Source: Diphasiastrum complanatum (lineage: Eukaryota; Streptophyta; Lycopodiopsida; Lycopodiales; Lycopodiaceae). Taken from it: DNA of 64,000 nt. Below the pieces are notes generated by a model, which saw nothing but the letters and a program-made list of their open reading frames with translations, did not search any database and was not told the DNA's origin. Within the stretch, counting starts at the first letter, position 1, and every line of letters begins with the position of its first letter. Positions 23,731 through 35,600 of the stretch are shown here, one piece after another. The DNA lies in the NCBI GenBank assembly GCA_029204225.1, contig CM055100.1, positions 64,401,067-64,465,066 of the forward strand, given 5' to 3'. The translations under genes were made by a program, and so were the position numbers.

Positions 23731-24053
23731 GGGAAGGATTCGGAATACTTTCGTCCATGCTGTAAATTCTTTTTAAGACATGAAATAAGGGTTTAGCATC
23801 TCCTTGTATCTTTGATCTCCAATGAGTGATCTCTAGAGCAAAGAGATGATAGGGAAATGCTGATGTCAAAGCTAATCATTCGCAAATATCTGAAATAAGG
23901 GGACAATCGAAACCAATTTTGTCTCGCGAAACTTTGTCATATCATTATTTTTTGGCATCAATTAGTTCTATCATTGAAGGAGAATTCGAGTAATAGCCTA
24001 ATATGATGCCGTGATTGCTGCTACAAACTAACAAACAAACACAAACACAAACA

Positions 24054-24055
<2 letters not shown>

Positions 24056-24090
<35 letters not shown>
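24056..24090. repeat. (AC)n microsatellite
   Basis: About 35 bases, at the inner end of the left duplication arm, preceded by AAAC/AAAAC variants. Confidence 0.85.
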
Positions 24091-24093
<3 letters not shown>

Positions 24094-25217
24094 AAATAAC
24101 AAAAGAAAAAAAATAAGGAGTGCAATATGCTCCATAAACGCACACTAAACAACAAAGGCAAAATATTAGGAGTGCTTTATGTGTACTGAAGCATCACAAC
24201 AACTAGTATCGGAAGCCCAGTGACAATAATTTTGATGACGAATTTGCATTTTTAATATTTTAGATAATTATTTTGATTTGTGATTTGTGATTAAAAAACG
24301 TTATATGCCAATAGTTTAGTATTTTGTTGTTTTATTTTGGTAGAGTATGATATTATGCAATATATTTATTTTGTAAAGCAAAAAGTGTGACAAAGAGAGA
24401 AAAAAATCAATGTTTATAATGACGTGAGTGTTTTTGTAAGTATTATATGTCACCGTGATATAGATGGTGTGTCCTTTTTTTCAAAAAAGTTGATGTGCTT
24501 ATTTTAACTTATGTCATGATATTCTACAATTGTAACTAGCAATTATTTGATATCGAATGATTTTGAAAGCTTCAGAAAGCAATGTAGCAATATATTATTC
24601 AAATGATGTTTTGAGAAAAAGATATATGGAGACCGACTTTTTAGCGATATGATATATGGAGACAAACTTTTTAGCGATAAATATTAGTTTTTATCGAAAT
24701 AAGTCCTAAAACTTGAAGATAATCATGACAATTATGCAAAATAAAATTGAATTATAAGCTTAAATTGTACGATTAATATTTATTAATAATTATTTGTAAT
24801 ACTTCCATAATAATTATTAATAACAACTTATTTAAAATCTACTCACTAATTATTGTTTAATTTATGTTATTGAATTATATGTGTCAAAATCATAAAGAGC
24901 TTACTATTAAATGTTTGTAAACTTGATATATATTTAATAGCAATTTTTAGATATAAGGTTTTTTAGATTGCTTCTAAATATTGTGATATTTACAACGATA
25001 AATAAATAGTTAGACAATTATAAGTATTCCAATGTATGTCAATAACTTGTATAAAAATCATAAAATACAATGATAAATATTTTGTTTTGTCAGTCGACTT
25101 TTGCTGAGTAAATTTAATCTATTTTTTTAGTTATATTTTGAATATTCGAACTAAAAAGTTTCTTATTTTAAGAAATATGAACTAAAAGCAAATTTAGCTA
25201 TCAAAAGAACTTTGTTT
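24091..25217. other. Very AT-rich spacer with a 30-base tandem duplication
   Basis: No gene recognised. GATATATGGAGAC.GACTTTTTAGCGATA is repeated in tandem at 24621-24650 and 24651-24680. Confidence 0.4.
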
Positions 25218-25358
25218 CAATTTTTGTAGAGACAACGTAGAAGTGTTGCTAAGAAGCAACACTAAATTGTCAGAGGAGGATGAAAGACTGGCAAGAAGAG
25301 ACATGATAGAGTCTTCTTCTGATATAGGTGATCCTATTGCAGCCAATTGGTTTAGCAA

Positions 25359-25721
25359 CTATTTGAACTCGTTCAGATGGTCACTTACTAAGGTACCTTC
25401 GCTCATTCTGAGTGTCAGCAACTTCTTCCTCAAGAAGAGACAAGTGGACACATCTGAGGTCTCGTAGATGCTTGTAAGAATATCCCACGCTTCTTTGGAG
25501 GTGGTGCTGTTTGACACGTGAGCAATCTGAGTGTCTTTCGAAATCAGGGATACAATGGCAAGTGCTTTGCCATCCTTTGCTTCCCATGCTAGAAGCAATT
25601 CAGGCTCTATCGGCTTGGGTATTGAACCATTTACGTATCCCCACAGCTCTTTCTCGATCATGATCATCCTCATCTTGAACTTCCACATGTGGAAGTCATC
25701 TCTGTTGAATTTGTTGATCAA
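25359..25721 (-). pseudogene. Ty1/copia gag N-terminal fragment (block X)
   Basis: 120 residues with KFNRDDFHMWKFKMRMIMIEK, LWGYVNGSIPKP, ISKDTQIAHVSNSTTSKEAW and VSDHLNEFK, the typical gag start (DUF4219/UBN2). Further gag sequence continues to about 25218 after a stop. It is nearly identical to 54363-54725, and the same LTR family lies upstream. Confidence 0.8.
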
Positions 25722-25903
25722 GCGGATCTATGAGGTTGAACCTTCCATAGCGATCGAGTAGTAGAGATGAAACACAAACAGAAAGAATAGCCCCAGAGAG
25801 TTAGAATAAATTCTGAAATCTAGTAATCCCATGAACCTTGGCTCTGGTACCACTTTTGTGGGAGCATGCACTGATATCACTCTATGGGCAGAAATAGATA
25901 TTA

Positions 25904-25915
25904 GCTCTGATATCA
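25904..25915 (-). promoter_or_regulatory. Primer-binding site of the block X copia element
   Basis: The minus strand reads TGATATCAGAGC, one base from the canonical TGGTATCAGAGC. The parallel copy at 42224-42235 reads TGGTATCAAAGC. Confidence 0.6.
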
Positions 25916-25920
25916 CTTCT

Positions 25921-26567
25921 ATTGGAAGAAAAACAAGAAAATTGTTATAACCAGGACCGTGGATTACTTGGAGAATGGAGTTACGAGCAGTTCTTTGTGT
26001 GTGAAATCAGATTATCAGTGTAGGAGTCATAGATTGTCATGAAAGAGAGATTGAAAAGGAATTAGGCATCTGAGACAACCATGCAATCCTTACTGATAAC
26101 CTGATATGAAGAGAATGTAGAATTAATTCAAGCGTCAGAGACAGCCATATAATTCTCTTCTTAATAATGTTTGTGTGAGAGAAACAAGAGTTATCATTAA
26201 ACAAGAATGCGAAGGTGTAGAAAAATAGCGAATCTGTATATTGAAGTTGTAAATACAACGATTAGACCACAATACAATTGCGTTGATAAGCGCGTGATCC
26301 TACTAATAGGTTCAAGACAATTGCTAAGGTTCTAAAATAGTTCTCTCTCTCTCTCTCTCTCTCTATGATCACTAACTCTGAGGAGTCAACTACTGATAAA
26401 AGGCGTTCTCCGCTATCTGACCTTACGTATCATGATTCTCTCTCTCTGTACAATCGCTCAATCACATGTATATATATCAGCTGAAAAAAATTTGTACTAA
26501 CTTAACTTTACAATTACAAGATTGATAACAATTGGTAAACTGATCAGTGGATCAGTTTGTTGATGGA
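25921..26567 (-). mobile_element. Copia LTR (block X)
   Basis: Three copies define it: here, 42240-42973 and (partial) 54772-55188. All share AACCGGGACCGTGGATTAC-type sequence at the inner side, ATTGCGTTGATAAGCGCGTGA, a (CT)n tract followed by ATGATC.CTAACTCTGAGG, and the outer end GTTGATGGAGC.TGA. Confidence 0.7.
26342..26364. repeat. (CT)n in the copia LTR, short allele
   Basis: 23 bases; the same site is 125 bases at 42658-42782 and 18 bases at 54966-54983. Confidence 0.85.
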
Positions 26568-26569
26568 GT

Positions 26570-27140
26570 GTGATATTAGAGGAGTTTCAAAATAAAAAAA
26601 GACCCTTCCTAAAGATGTTTTTTTTTTTTCTTAGTTTCGTCCACCATGTGGCCCAATGAAATTGCATATCTTTGAAATCTATGTAACATAGATAGAAATA
26701 ATAAATTTATAAAAATTAACTTTTAAAAATCTTGAATTTGCCGCCAGGCAGGATGGGAAAATGCTATTGGTGGATAGTGTCTCCCCCGAATGTGTGAATC
26801 TGCCCGACGACATTGTCTCTAGTTAATTTTTCAACCACACTCGTTAGTATGTTCATAGATTTCAAACTACACAAGTTTGCCAACAGTAAGTCATCACATG
26901 CATAGGAATTGGTGACATGCATCATAGCTAGACGGTAAGCATAGTTACCACATCTTGTTACTATGGTCCAGTTATCCATTCACATTGAATAAGTATCATA
27001 TAACATTGAGTCAATTTGGCATTTCTTAGATTTGAGAATTTGGCGCTAAACTTTGGAAGCAATCGGTATGGCCAGGAGACAAAGATCTAAAATTGAATCA
27101 GTGATTCTTCACAATGAGAAGGATGATGCCGGATTTTGGA
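26570..27140 (+). mobile_element. TIR-type DNA element (copy 2)
   Basis: Begins ATTAGAGGAGTTTC...AAGACCCTTCC, closely resembling the 35-base terminal repeat of the complete element at 29573-29950, then the T-rich and GGCCCAATGAAATTGCA interior shared with copy 1 and copy 4. The far terminal repeat is not evident, so it may be truncated or the shared block may include other DNA. Confidence 0.5.
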
Positions 27141-27667
27141 AGGGACAGACATTATGCAAATCTGAAAAGATCACCGAGAGACTTCCAAGTGGGAGATTGG
27201 GTATATCTGAGAATCCCAAAGGATTCAAGTGTAATGCGTACCAACAAGCATTATAAGTTGTCTCCTAGGTATAGAGGACCATTTAAGATCTCGAAAAAGA
27301 TCGGATCCTTAGCTTACCAATTGGAACTCCCGGATGGATCGCAAGTGCATCCCGTATTTCACGTTAGTTGTCTCAATAAGAGTCTACGTGAAGGAGAGCA
27401 TCTTGGATCTGGAGATCAGTTGGACCTGTTGGATGAATCATCAGGTGTATCTCATCTTGAACCCAAAAAGATCTTGGATACAAGAACTAAACGATTAAGA
27501 AATCATATAGTTACCGAGCATCTGGTTCGATGGAGGGGATGTATGGACGATGACGGTTCCTGGGAACAGGAAGGAAGCTTACGAAGGAACTTTCCCAGTT
27601 TTAAGTTCTGAGGACAGAAATTGAATAAGGGGGGAAAAATGTCATGCCCATGACTGGTCTCGGGTTT
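27114..27667 (+). pseudogene. Ty3/gypsy integrase C-terminus with chromodomain (chromovirus)
   Basis: The frame reads DRHYANLKRSPRDFQVGDWV, YKLSPRYRGPFKI, LPDGSQVHPVFHVS, then a chromodomain-like end EPKKILDTRTKRLRN, EHLVRWRGCMDDDGSWEQEG. The YRGPF and VHPVFHVS blocks are diagnostic for the chromovirus integrase tail. The upstream integrase is lost: block X joins directly at TTTTGGAA/GGGACAGAC. The sequence after the stop up to AATGTCATGCCCATGACTGG is the start of its LTR (compare 58173), cut at 27667 by the inverted repeat. Confidence 0.8.
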
Positions 27668-28385
27668 ATACTAGAAATTTTTTTCTTTTGTTCACCAAAA
27701 GGTAGTCTTAATTTAACATATCCAAAAATTTACAATACACTTTATTGACCTTTGAATAACAACTATATATGTACTAGAGTATGCCAAAGTTCAAAACAAG
27801 TTCCCAACTCAAAAATTCAAGCAAGAATCTATGTATCTAGGTTTTGTGATATACCCTTCTATTGTTGAAAATCTATATTGATCAACCTAATCTTTGTATG
27901 TTTACTAGGTCTTGGAGAGGTCTATTCGACAAAAAGATAAATCGTTACAAAGGGTAAGATTTTTTTGGACGATTTGTGTGAGTGAATATGTTTTTTTCCA
28001 ATCATATAGATTTCCTAGTTGTGCTATTTATTTTTTAGAAATGCCCTTCTTATGGAATCAATTGAGTATACAATATTTTTATTAGTTATGTAAGTAATCA
28101 ACATATGCAGATAGTGAGAGAATATATGAAAGATATGTTTTAGTACAAAATCATACTGAGATTATTCTTTTGTGAGGATCAATAATTTTGTTGAGTTTAT
28201 TATGCATTCTTTTTCGCTAGGTTCATTTGGTATACTTACACTAGAATGTGAACATAGGACCATTTTTCACATCTACTCTAAACTTTGGCCTATGACCACC
28301 ATACATACATAGAATCCTTTGTAAAATTTAATTCATTGACCCTGATAAGATTCAAAATGAATCTAAAATGTACTAGTGTTTTACA

Positions 28386-29241
28386 TGAAGAAACAAAACA
28401 TTTCTATTTACAAAGCTTTGCTAGTTTTCAGCCCTCTGCCTGACGAAGATGTTCGCGAACACGAAAGTCAAGAGACACGAAGCACGAAAGTTTCGTGAAC
28501 ACCTGACGGAAAGACACGAACACGAAAGATTCACGAACGAGAATCTTTTGCGGTCCAACACAAGAAAGTCAGACGATGGAAACAAAACCAACGATGCGAC
28601 ACAAAAAATGTCGCAAAATCTTTTCTGCCCTCATGCTCCAAAGAGTACCAGCAAAGATCATGCAATTACACAGAAGTACAGATATATGATCTTATGGCAT
28701 GACGTCAGCAGATACACTCTAGGTTGTGGCTAATCTGCCACTCTTGTAATTTCTTGATTAGTTGTAGATACTTAATCACTCTAATCTTAAAGTTACATAG
28801 AGCGACTATATACTTGCTGGATGATACTTGACAAACACAGAAAAGTAGTCTGATGCTAGTAAGCAATCAAGACAAGAAGTCCGCCTGCGTGCGTGGATTT
28901 GCATGCAGTGCTTGAAGAATCAAAGAAAAATCAATAGATGATCTTGTAGCAATTGTGGACATGTCAATTCATGATCTTGAATGCAAATGTGTCTGCTATT
29001 ATTCGTGTGTCTGATTCTCCCATTCATTTAGTTTCACACATTGGTTGAACTTGTTAAATGCTGCATTAATTTATAAAACGTAGATCAGCAGTGCCTGACT
29101 ACATTCTGGAGGACTGTAGGAGTGATTCGGCTGGCAGTGTCCAGCGATTACATCTGAACTCCATCCGAATCGCATTGAGTCATGGTTGGAATCGTTTTCA
29201 CGACTATTCGGCTGTCTCGCGAACCTCTATTACCTCCATCA
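28386..29241 (+). mobile_element. Copia LTR in the left arm
   Basis: TGAAGAAACAAAACATT...TACCTCCATCA, TG...CA, 856 bases. Related LTRs are at 30875-31854 (minus) and 39839-40640 (plus). It is rich in CACGAAAG/TTCGCGAA motifs. Confidence 0.75.
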
Positions 29242-29242
29242 G

Positions 29243-29256
29243 TGGTATCAGAGCCT
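29243..29256 (+). promoter_or_regulatory. Primer-binding site after the left LTR
   Basis: TGGTATCAGAGCCT one base after the LTR end. The element interior stops at about 29290, where inverted sequence of the facing element begins. Confidence 0.75.
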
Positions 29257-29290
29257 ACTTATTGTCATAATCTGACATAGCCAGGAATTG

Positions 29291-30860
29291 TTTACACATG
29301 TTCGACACAGATGTATGATTCAAGTGTCCTAATGTGCGATCCCATAGTAATGCTTTATCGAAAAGAACAGAGGCTTTCAAGGCCTGACAATGTCAGAATA
29401 ACAATGTGCTAGTCTATATAAGTATCAATGCCTCTTGCCGAGTGCAAGGATCTTATTTGTCCTATCGATAATTCGGCATCGATCATACTCAAACTCTACC
29501 CTATGACCTAATTCAGTGATTCTACTTAATGACAACAAATTTATAGAGAGTTTAGGTACATACAAAACATTTCATTAGAGGAGTTTTGAGCTCCAAAAAG
29601 ACCCTTTAAGAATTCGTGCAAGATGTAGTTTATATTACTAAAATATTAAAACACTAATACTTTTGACTTGCCATAACTTTTTAATCGTAGCTCAAAAGTA
29701 TGTCATCTAGCATATCATTGAAAAGCCCTTGTCAAGCGCTTTTGAATGCACCAAACTCTGCCTAATTCGGACTTACCACTAAAAAGTTATGCCATTTTTA
29801 GTGTGGAATCAAAATGTGGACTCAAAAAGTTACGTTACGTAGATTTCAAATTTGAGTGTTTTGATTGGTCCATGTGTAAGAAAAAATAGAGAAAAAATAT
29901 AAAAAGAATCTTTACAAAGGGTCTTTTTTGGATTTAAAACTCCACTAATGGATAGTAGTTTAAATTGATCATGTTGGAACATCAATCTTACAAAGCCTTC
30001 ACCTTTGATAGTGTGTATGCTATCGTCGCCAAGATGAACGTATTTCTTTGTACTGTAAGGCGTATTGGAGTGAAAATAAACGTATTGGAGTGAAATATGC
30101 TTTTGGTTTTTGACCATAAACGCTCCTTCATTCATGTCGAGTTCGGATATGATGATGTGATTGGATTCGCTTGTTGATCTGGTTGTTTGCTAGCATTCTT
30201 TGTTTTTAATACTGCAACAATCCTAGATCTCATGATTAGTGCATTTACAATACTTACAAAACATCTATTTTTTCGACTGATTTGATAATTGCTCTTGACT
30301 TTCTGTCAGTTTTTGACTTGATGCGGACTGCTTAGAGCTTTTCTGCTTTTGTTGTTTTGAGCCTTTATTGACATATAGAGCATGAGATGATAAAGTCAAT
30401 GAAATGTCTTCACTTCTTCGATTGTCTTCTTGCAACAACATAGTGATAACGCTAGTGAGAGTTAAATCTGAGTGTGTCACAATTATCATACGTAGAGGGC
30501 AAGTTTGAAAGCAATGTCATAATTGTGTCTTGATCGTTGATGATCGATCTGATAGCAGCCATCTATTGCAAGAGATTCTTGAACTGGTTAATGTGATTCT
30601 GAAGTGAATCACCATTCGACATCTTGAGAGTGAAGAATTTTCTTCTTAGAAGTACCTTGTGTTAGCTGATGCCATGTCTTGAGGTGTCGATGCAGAACAT
30701 CTCCACTCAAAAGAGCTTCTAGCAGGCATGAAGTTGAGAGCCGAGTCTGAGAGCACGAGAATTGTTAGTGCTAGGCTAAAGTATCCGATTGTGAGTCTCA
30801 TACGTCCCAAAAGATAGATAGCCATGTGGGAGCTAGCAGTGTAGATTATGACAATAAGTA
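29291..30860 (-). pseudogene. Copia H gag-protease-GAG pre-integrase, interrupted by a MITE
   Basis: Reading minus from the primer-binding site at 30861: gag with WHQLTQG-like and QLSNQSKK ends, YVHLGDDSIHTIKGEG and VRLMFQHDQFKLLS (protease region), then after the MITE YVPKLSINLLSL-type sequence, IIDRTNKI..LALGKR, and a final degenerate stretch that matches 61760-61830. The closely related copy H' at 60657-61830 (plus) has no MITE. Frameshifts and stops are frequent. Confidence 0.7.
29573..29950. mobile_element. Complete MITE with 35-base terminal inverted repeats (copy 3)
   Basis: The left end CATTAGAGGAGTTTTGAG... (29573-29607) and right end (29916-29950, reading CATTAGTGGAGTTTTAAA... inward) match at about 29 of 35 positions. 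Total length is 378 bases with no coding capacity. The paralogous copia copy at 61497-61560 reads straight through the site (AAAACATTT/GATAGTAG in this orientation), which proves insertion. No target-site duplication is visible. The right arm is related to copies 1, 2 and 4. Confidence 0.85.
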
Positions 30861-30873
30861 GGCTCTGATACCA
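30861..30873 (-). promoter_or_regulatory. Primer-binding site of copia H
   Basis: The minus strand reads TGGTATCAGAGCC, next to the CA end of the LTR. Confidence 0.75.
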
Positions 30874-30874
30874 C

Positions 30875-31854
30875 TGATGGAGGTACTAGAGGCTCGCGAG
30901 ATAGTCACGAAATAGTCGCGAAAGCGATTCAACCACGACTCAATGCGATTCAGATGGAGTTCAGATGTAGTCGCTGGACACTGCCAGCCAAATCACTCCT
31001 ATGGTCCTCCAGAATGTAGTCAGGCACTGCTGATCTACGTTTTATAAATTAATGCAACATTTAACAAGTTCAACCAATGTGCAGAATTAAATGAATGGGA
31101 GAATCAGAGACACGAATAACAGCAGACACATTTGCATTCAAGATCATACATCATAAATTGACATGTGCACAATTGCTACAAGACCATCTATTGACTTTTC
31201 TTTGATTCTTCAAGCACTGCATGCAGATCCACGCAGTGCATTGGCGTGAGAGAAATACAGTTCTCTCACGTGTGGATGTCTCGCTTACTAGCGGACATGT
31301 GGATCAGTATGGATCCTGCTCACAGAACTCGTCTCGCACGCAGGCGGACTTCTTGTCAGTATTTTGTCATGATTGCTTACTAGCATCAGACTACTTTTCT
31401 GTGTTTGTCAAGTATCATCCAGTAAGTATATAATCGCTCTATGTAACTTTAAGATTAGAGTGATTAAGTATCTACAACTAATCAGGAAATTACAAGCGTG
31501 GCAGATTAGCCACGACCTAGAGTGTATCTGTTGACGTCATGCCATCAGATCATATATCTGTACTTATGTGTACTTGCATGATCTTTGCTGGTAATCTTTG
31601 GAGCGTGAGGGCAAAAAAAGATTTCGCGACATTTTTCGTGTCGCGTCGTTGGTTTCATTTCCACCGTCTGACTTTCTCGTGTTGGACCGCAAAAGATTCT
31701 CGTTCGCGAATCTTTCGTGCTCGTGTCTTCCCATCAGATGTTCGCGAAACTTTCGTGCTTCGTGTCTCTTGACTTTCGTGTTCGCGAACATCTTCGTCAG
31801 GCAGAGGGCTTAAAGCTAGCAAAGCTTTGTAAATAGAAATGTTTTGTTTCTTCA
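30875..31854 (-). mobile_element. 5' LTR of copia H (right arm)
   Basis: 980 bases, TGAAGAAACAAAAC...CCATCA on the minus strand. It faces the left-arm LTR tail to tail around the 1.6-kb interior. Confidence 0.75.
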
Positions 31855-32572
31855 TGTAAAACACTAGTACATTTTAGATTCATTTTGAATCTTATCAGGG
31901 TCAATGAATTAAATTTTACAAAGGATTCTATGTACGTATGGTGGTCATAGGCCAAAGTTTAGAGTAGATGTGAAAAATGGTACTATGTTCACCTTCTAGT
32001 TTAAGTATACCAAATGAACCTAGTGAAAAAGAATGCATAATAAACTCAACAAAATTATTGATCCCCACAAAAGAATAATCTCACTATGATTTTGTACTAA
32101 AACATATCTTTCATATATTCTCTCACTATCTGCATATGTTGATTACTTACATAACTAATAAAAATATTGTATACTTAATTGATTCCATAAGAATGGCATT
32201 TCTAAAAAATAAATAACACAACTAGGAAATCTATATGATTGGAAAAAAACATATTCACTCAGACAAATCGTCCAAAAAAATCTTAGCTTTTGTAACGATT
32301 TATCTTTTTGTTGAATAGACCTCTCCAAGACCTAGTAAACATACAAAGATTAGGTTGATCAATATAGATTTTCATCGATAGAACGGTATATCACAAAACC
32401 TAGATACACAGATTCTTGCTTGAATTTTTGAGTTGGGACTTTTTTTTAACTTTGGCATACTCTAGTAGATATATGGTTGTTATTCAAAGGCCAATAAAGT
32501 GTAATGTAAATTTTTGGATATGTTAAATTAAGACTACCTTTTGGTGAACAAAAGAAAAAAATTTCTAGTATA

Positions 32573-35500
32573 AAAATTAGCTTCATGCATGGAATAATCG
32601 AGTGAAAGTGTACATATCTTTCTAAGCTTTTCTGCAAGGGTGCTTTGTCTACATACCTATCTTATGAATGTCCAAAACGTCTATGTTGTGCACATGATGA
32701 CTATTTTCTGACCATAAAACAAATGTTAGTACCTTTGATTTATCAATTATTTGTTGTTGGAACATAATTGTACAATCATACATAGAAGTTTCTTACTTCA
32801 ATGCGCCATGTAAGATGTACTTTTAGTAAGTACTTTTCATGTCTACTTGTTCAGGTGAAGTGATTTTTGTAAATGGTGGTTTCAAACTGATTATTTAATT
32901 TAGTTTCATTACACAATTACTCTATGATCCCCCATTTGAGTATGCGGCCAGTAAGATTTAATGTACATCCATTGTCCATTATTAAAGAATGGTCAAATTC
33001 CATTTTCAAACTTGTTGATTTCAAATTTAATCGACCAATTTACAAGTAACAATACATTAAATGAAAAAAGCTTTTATAGTCAAATTTTAGAAGAATAATA
33101 AGGCAAGTTGGAGGTTGAAAACTGAAATGTCAAATGTAGTCATGCAAAAAGAGGATAAGAATTGTGTACATCAACCACACTCCTACATAACATGTTGAAT
33201 AAGTGCAATAGAACTATTCTTTATGTATTTGGTAATTGTCAAGAGTATGTGGCATGTAAGACTTTATGTACATCAATCACTCTCCTACGTAACTTGCTAG
33301 ACATGTTAATGCTAACAATCAAGAGGGTGATGACCACACAAGTAGTTGCAGTCATATCATGTGTTGGTTGGTGCTCTCTCAGTTACTTCACATAGTCATC
33401 TCCCTCTAATTAGAATTTTTTTGAATTAAATAATTGTGAAGGGCAAATCATTGTTTTGGCCCCATGTCAAGGCGATCTCTGTGTGTTGGATAGCATAGCA
33501 TAGCTACCTACTTCTTGGTATCCATTGCCCTCTTGAGTTTTCTAGACGTACTAAAAAAGGGACAGGCATTTGAATTGGCTTCCCCAACCGTTTTATTGAC
33601 TGTAAGCATGCCAATTATTTCTTCACAATCTCTATGTTTTGGTATGAGTGGAAAGGGAAATCAAGGTTACGATTGCATGGCCATAAGGTCAAGATTTAGC
33701 TTATGAGAGTGCAATTGGTAGTTGTGCCGAGAAATGTTGGGGGTTTGGTAAGGGAATCAATTTTTTTAGTGAATCTAGTAACCTAAGAATGGGATTTTTT
33801 TGTTTCTTAAGATGGGCATAAGAAGTTCTTTTTGGAGTGGAAAATTTGGTGATTTCCTACTAGTGAAGGACATTTAAATTGGTAATTATATGGAATCCTA
33901 GTTTATAGAATCAGGATTTCTGGGCAAGTTGTTAATTCATCATTAATCATGGTAGAATTCTTCTCGGGTATGTTATCAACTATATAGATAGTTTATGAAT
34001 ATTACTCAAATTTTCAATGCAATGAGAATTTTAACTCCAGAGTTAGATTACTTCCACATTAAGGAGTTAAGATGCAATTGAGGACTTTAATTTAAAAAAA
34101 ATCTGCACAAGTGTTTTTCGTCAATTTTAATATTAGGAATAGGTATAGCAAAAGCTCTTGGCACAAGCCTCAATGCAAGGTACTCATTGAATGTAAATTT
34201 AAGCTATGAAATGGTTGAAATCAACCAATGAAAATAGGGAAGGAGATTTGAAAGTTTTTTTTTGGAGATTTTGAATCGTTGGTGTCCTTACTCAACAAAA
34301 GAAAATTTGTTGACTACGGAATAAGAGTTACCTAGTTATTCACCCCTCCAATTAGATTTTTATTCCATGTAACATCATAATACAAAACCATAGAGGGATG
34401 ACCAGTCATGAAGATGGAGAGAGAAAGAGAGAATTATTTGATTGATTTGTCTTGGTTAGAGCTAGCGATCCAGATCTACATCCGAAAGGAGATGGTGTCA
34501 TAGTTAGCCGATGAGAGATGTCTGATGGGTGTCACTGCTGCAATACGTGGTGAGCTAGGGAGGAATCCCTTTGTACTCCTTCGGATCAGCAGGAGTCAGA
34601 ATCCAATCGCCCACAAAAATAAGGACATACAACAAGAGAAGAAACAGGCTTGAAGACGGGGACAAGGGTTATGCCAATTGCAGTAATAAGGGTAGTGGCA
34701 TAGTCCTATAAGCTGTAATGGCATCTTGCACCTCCATGTCTCTCAAATCTCTATTTTCTCCCCTTTATTACTAATCAATTTCGAATAGGTAGGCTGTGTT
34801 GAGAAACATTTATATAAATGAACGATTATATATCGATACTAAGAGTTCGGGTGTGGTGTATAAGACATTTAAGCCAAAAGATGAGAACATGACAATCTGA
34901 GATATAGCTGGTGTGAGCCAGGGTAGAGGCCGGGCAAGCTGGTGTGATCATTTCTTCACGGAATGGACAGAGTACAGTTGGTCAGTAAAGTTGAGATGTC
35001 AGATCAGGTCAAGGCATCCGCTGCAGCAGCAAAATCATGATAAGATGATCGGTTGTAATTTCCGTCAAGTTGGTGAAGCTAATGCAGTCCGCCTCATAAT
35101 TTTGTAAGTTTGAAGCTAGACTGGTCAATGAAGGTACATCTACAGATGCTGTCCTTCTTGTGATGTACACGTTAATGTATCCGTTAATCAACCCTCACAG
35201 TAAGCTGACACAAGGTGGTATATACTCAGCAACAGGTGGGATTACAAATTAAGACTGAAAATTTGCGTCTTTATTACAACGATAGGAGCACTAGATTGTA
35301 ATGAATTTCAATTGTAAAATCTTGTGCAGCTTTTACCTTATGGCCACTGATCATGTTTTGTACAGTATTTTAATTGGTGTTTGCAAGGAAGGCTTGTGAT
35401 TTGCTTAAGATACACCTCTGCAAGATGATCCTATTTTATCTCAGCTGCTGGAAAATCATCAAGTTCACAGAATCACATATAAGCAGTTGAAATCCATAAC

Positions 35501-35600
35501 TATGTATAAGTATGAGCCATAGGTTGTCCACCAGAGTAGCCTTTGCAGTTGCCGTAACGAATGAAGCTGTCTGATAATTTTATAAATGAAGAAACAATAA
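32573..35600. other. Spacer without a recognised gene
   Basis: AT-rich. A degenerate duplication of TGTACATCAA.CAC.CTCCTAC occurs at 33165 and 33270. Short open frames (33162-33395, 33515-33706, 34913-35107) show no motif and are probably chance. Confidence 0.35.

Larger units (their letters stand above)
19750..24030 (+). repeat. Left arm of the large inverted duplication (contains laccase A)
   Basis: Matches 35620-39830 in reverse orientation: outer flank (19750-19960 against 39640-39820), promoter-proximal region, all six laccase exons and introns, and about 300 bases of 3' flank. Between 19990 and 20990 the arms differ, each having its own hairpin insertions. The spacer is about 11.6 kb. 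Confidence 0.8.
25218..27140. repeat. Duplicated composite block X (copia gag + LTR + TIR-type element)
   Basis: The same order of parts and the same junctions recur at 54222-55756 (block Y): minus-strand copia gag, copia LTR with (CT)n, a TIR-type element starting right after the LTR end GATGGAG..TGA, and an end at TTTTGGAA. Block Y lacks about 380 bases that correspond to 25765-26145. Confidence 0.75.
27668..29290 (+). repeat. Left arm of the 4.9-kb inverted repeat
   Basis: Begins TTATACTAGAAATTTTTTTC and is mirrored by 30838-32572. The outer 718 bases (27668-28385) and their mirror (31855-32572) have the same length. No gene is recognised in the outer part. The arm replaces the rest of the gypsy LTR at 27667 (compare 58173-58200). 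Confidence 0.8.
30838..32572 (-). repeat. Right arm of the 4.9-kb inverted repeat
   Basis: Mirror of 27668-29290, ending ...GAAAAAAATTTCTAGTATAA. It is longer because its LTR keeps about 120 bases (31240-31370) that the left copy lacks. Confidence 0.8.

Noticed and set aside
29573-29950. Assignment of the MITE to the CACTA, Stowaway or Tourist classes
   Set aside because: The termini CATTAG...CTAATG do not match CACTA ends, and neither a TA nor a TWA target duplication is supported by the empty-site comparison.
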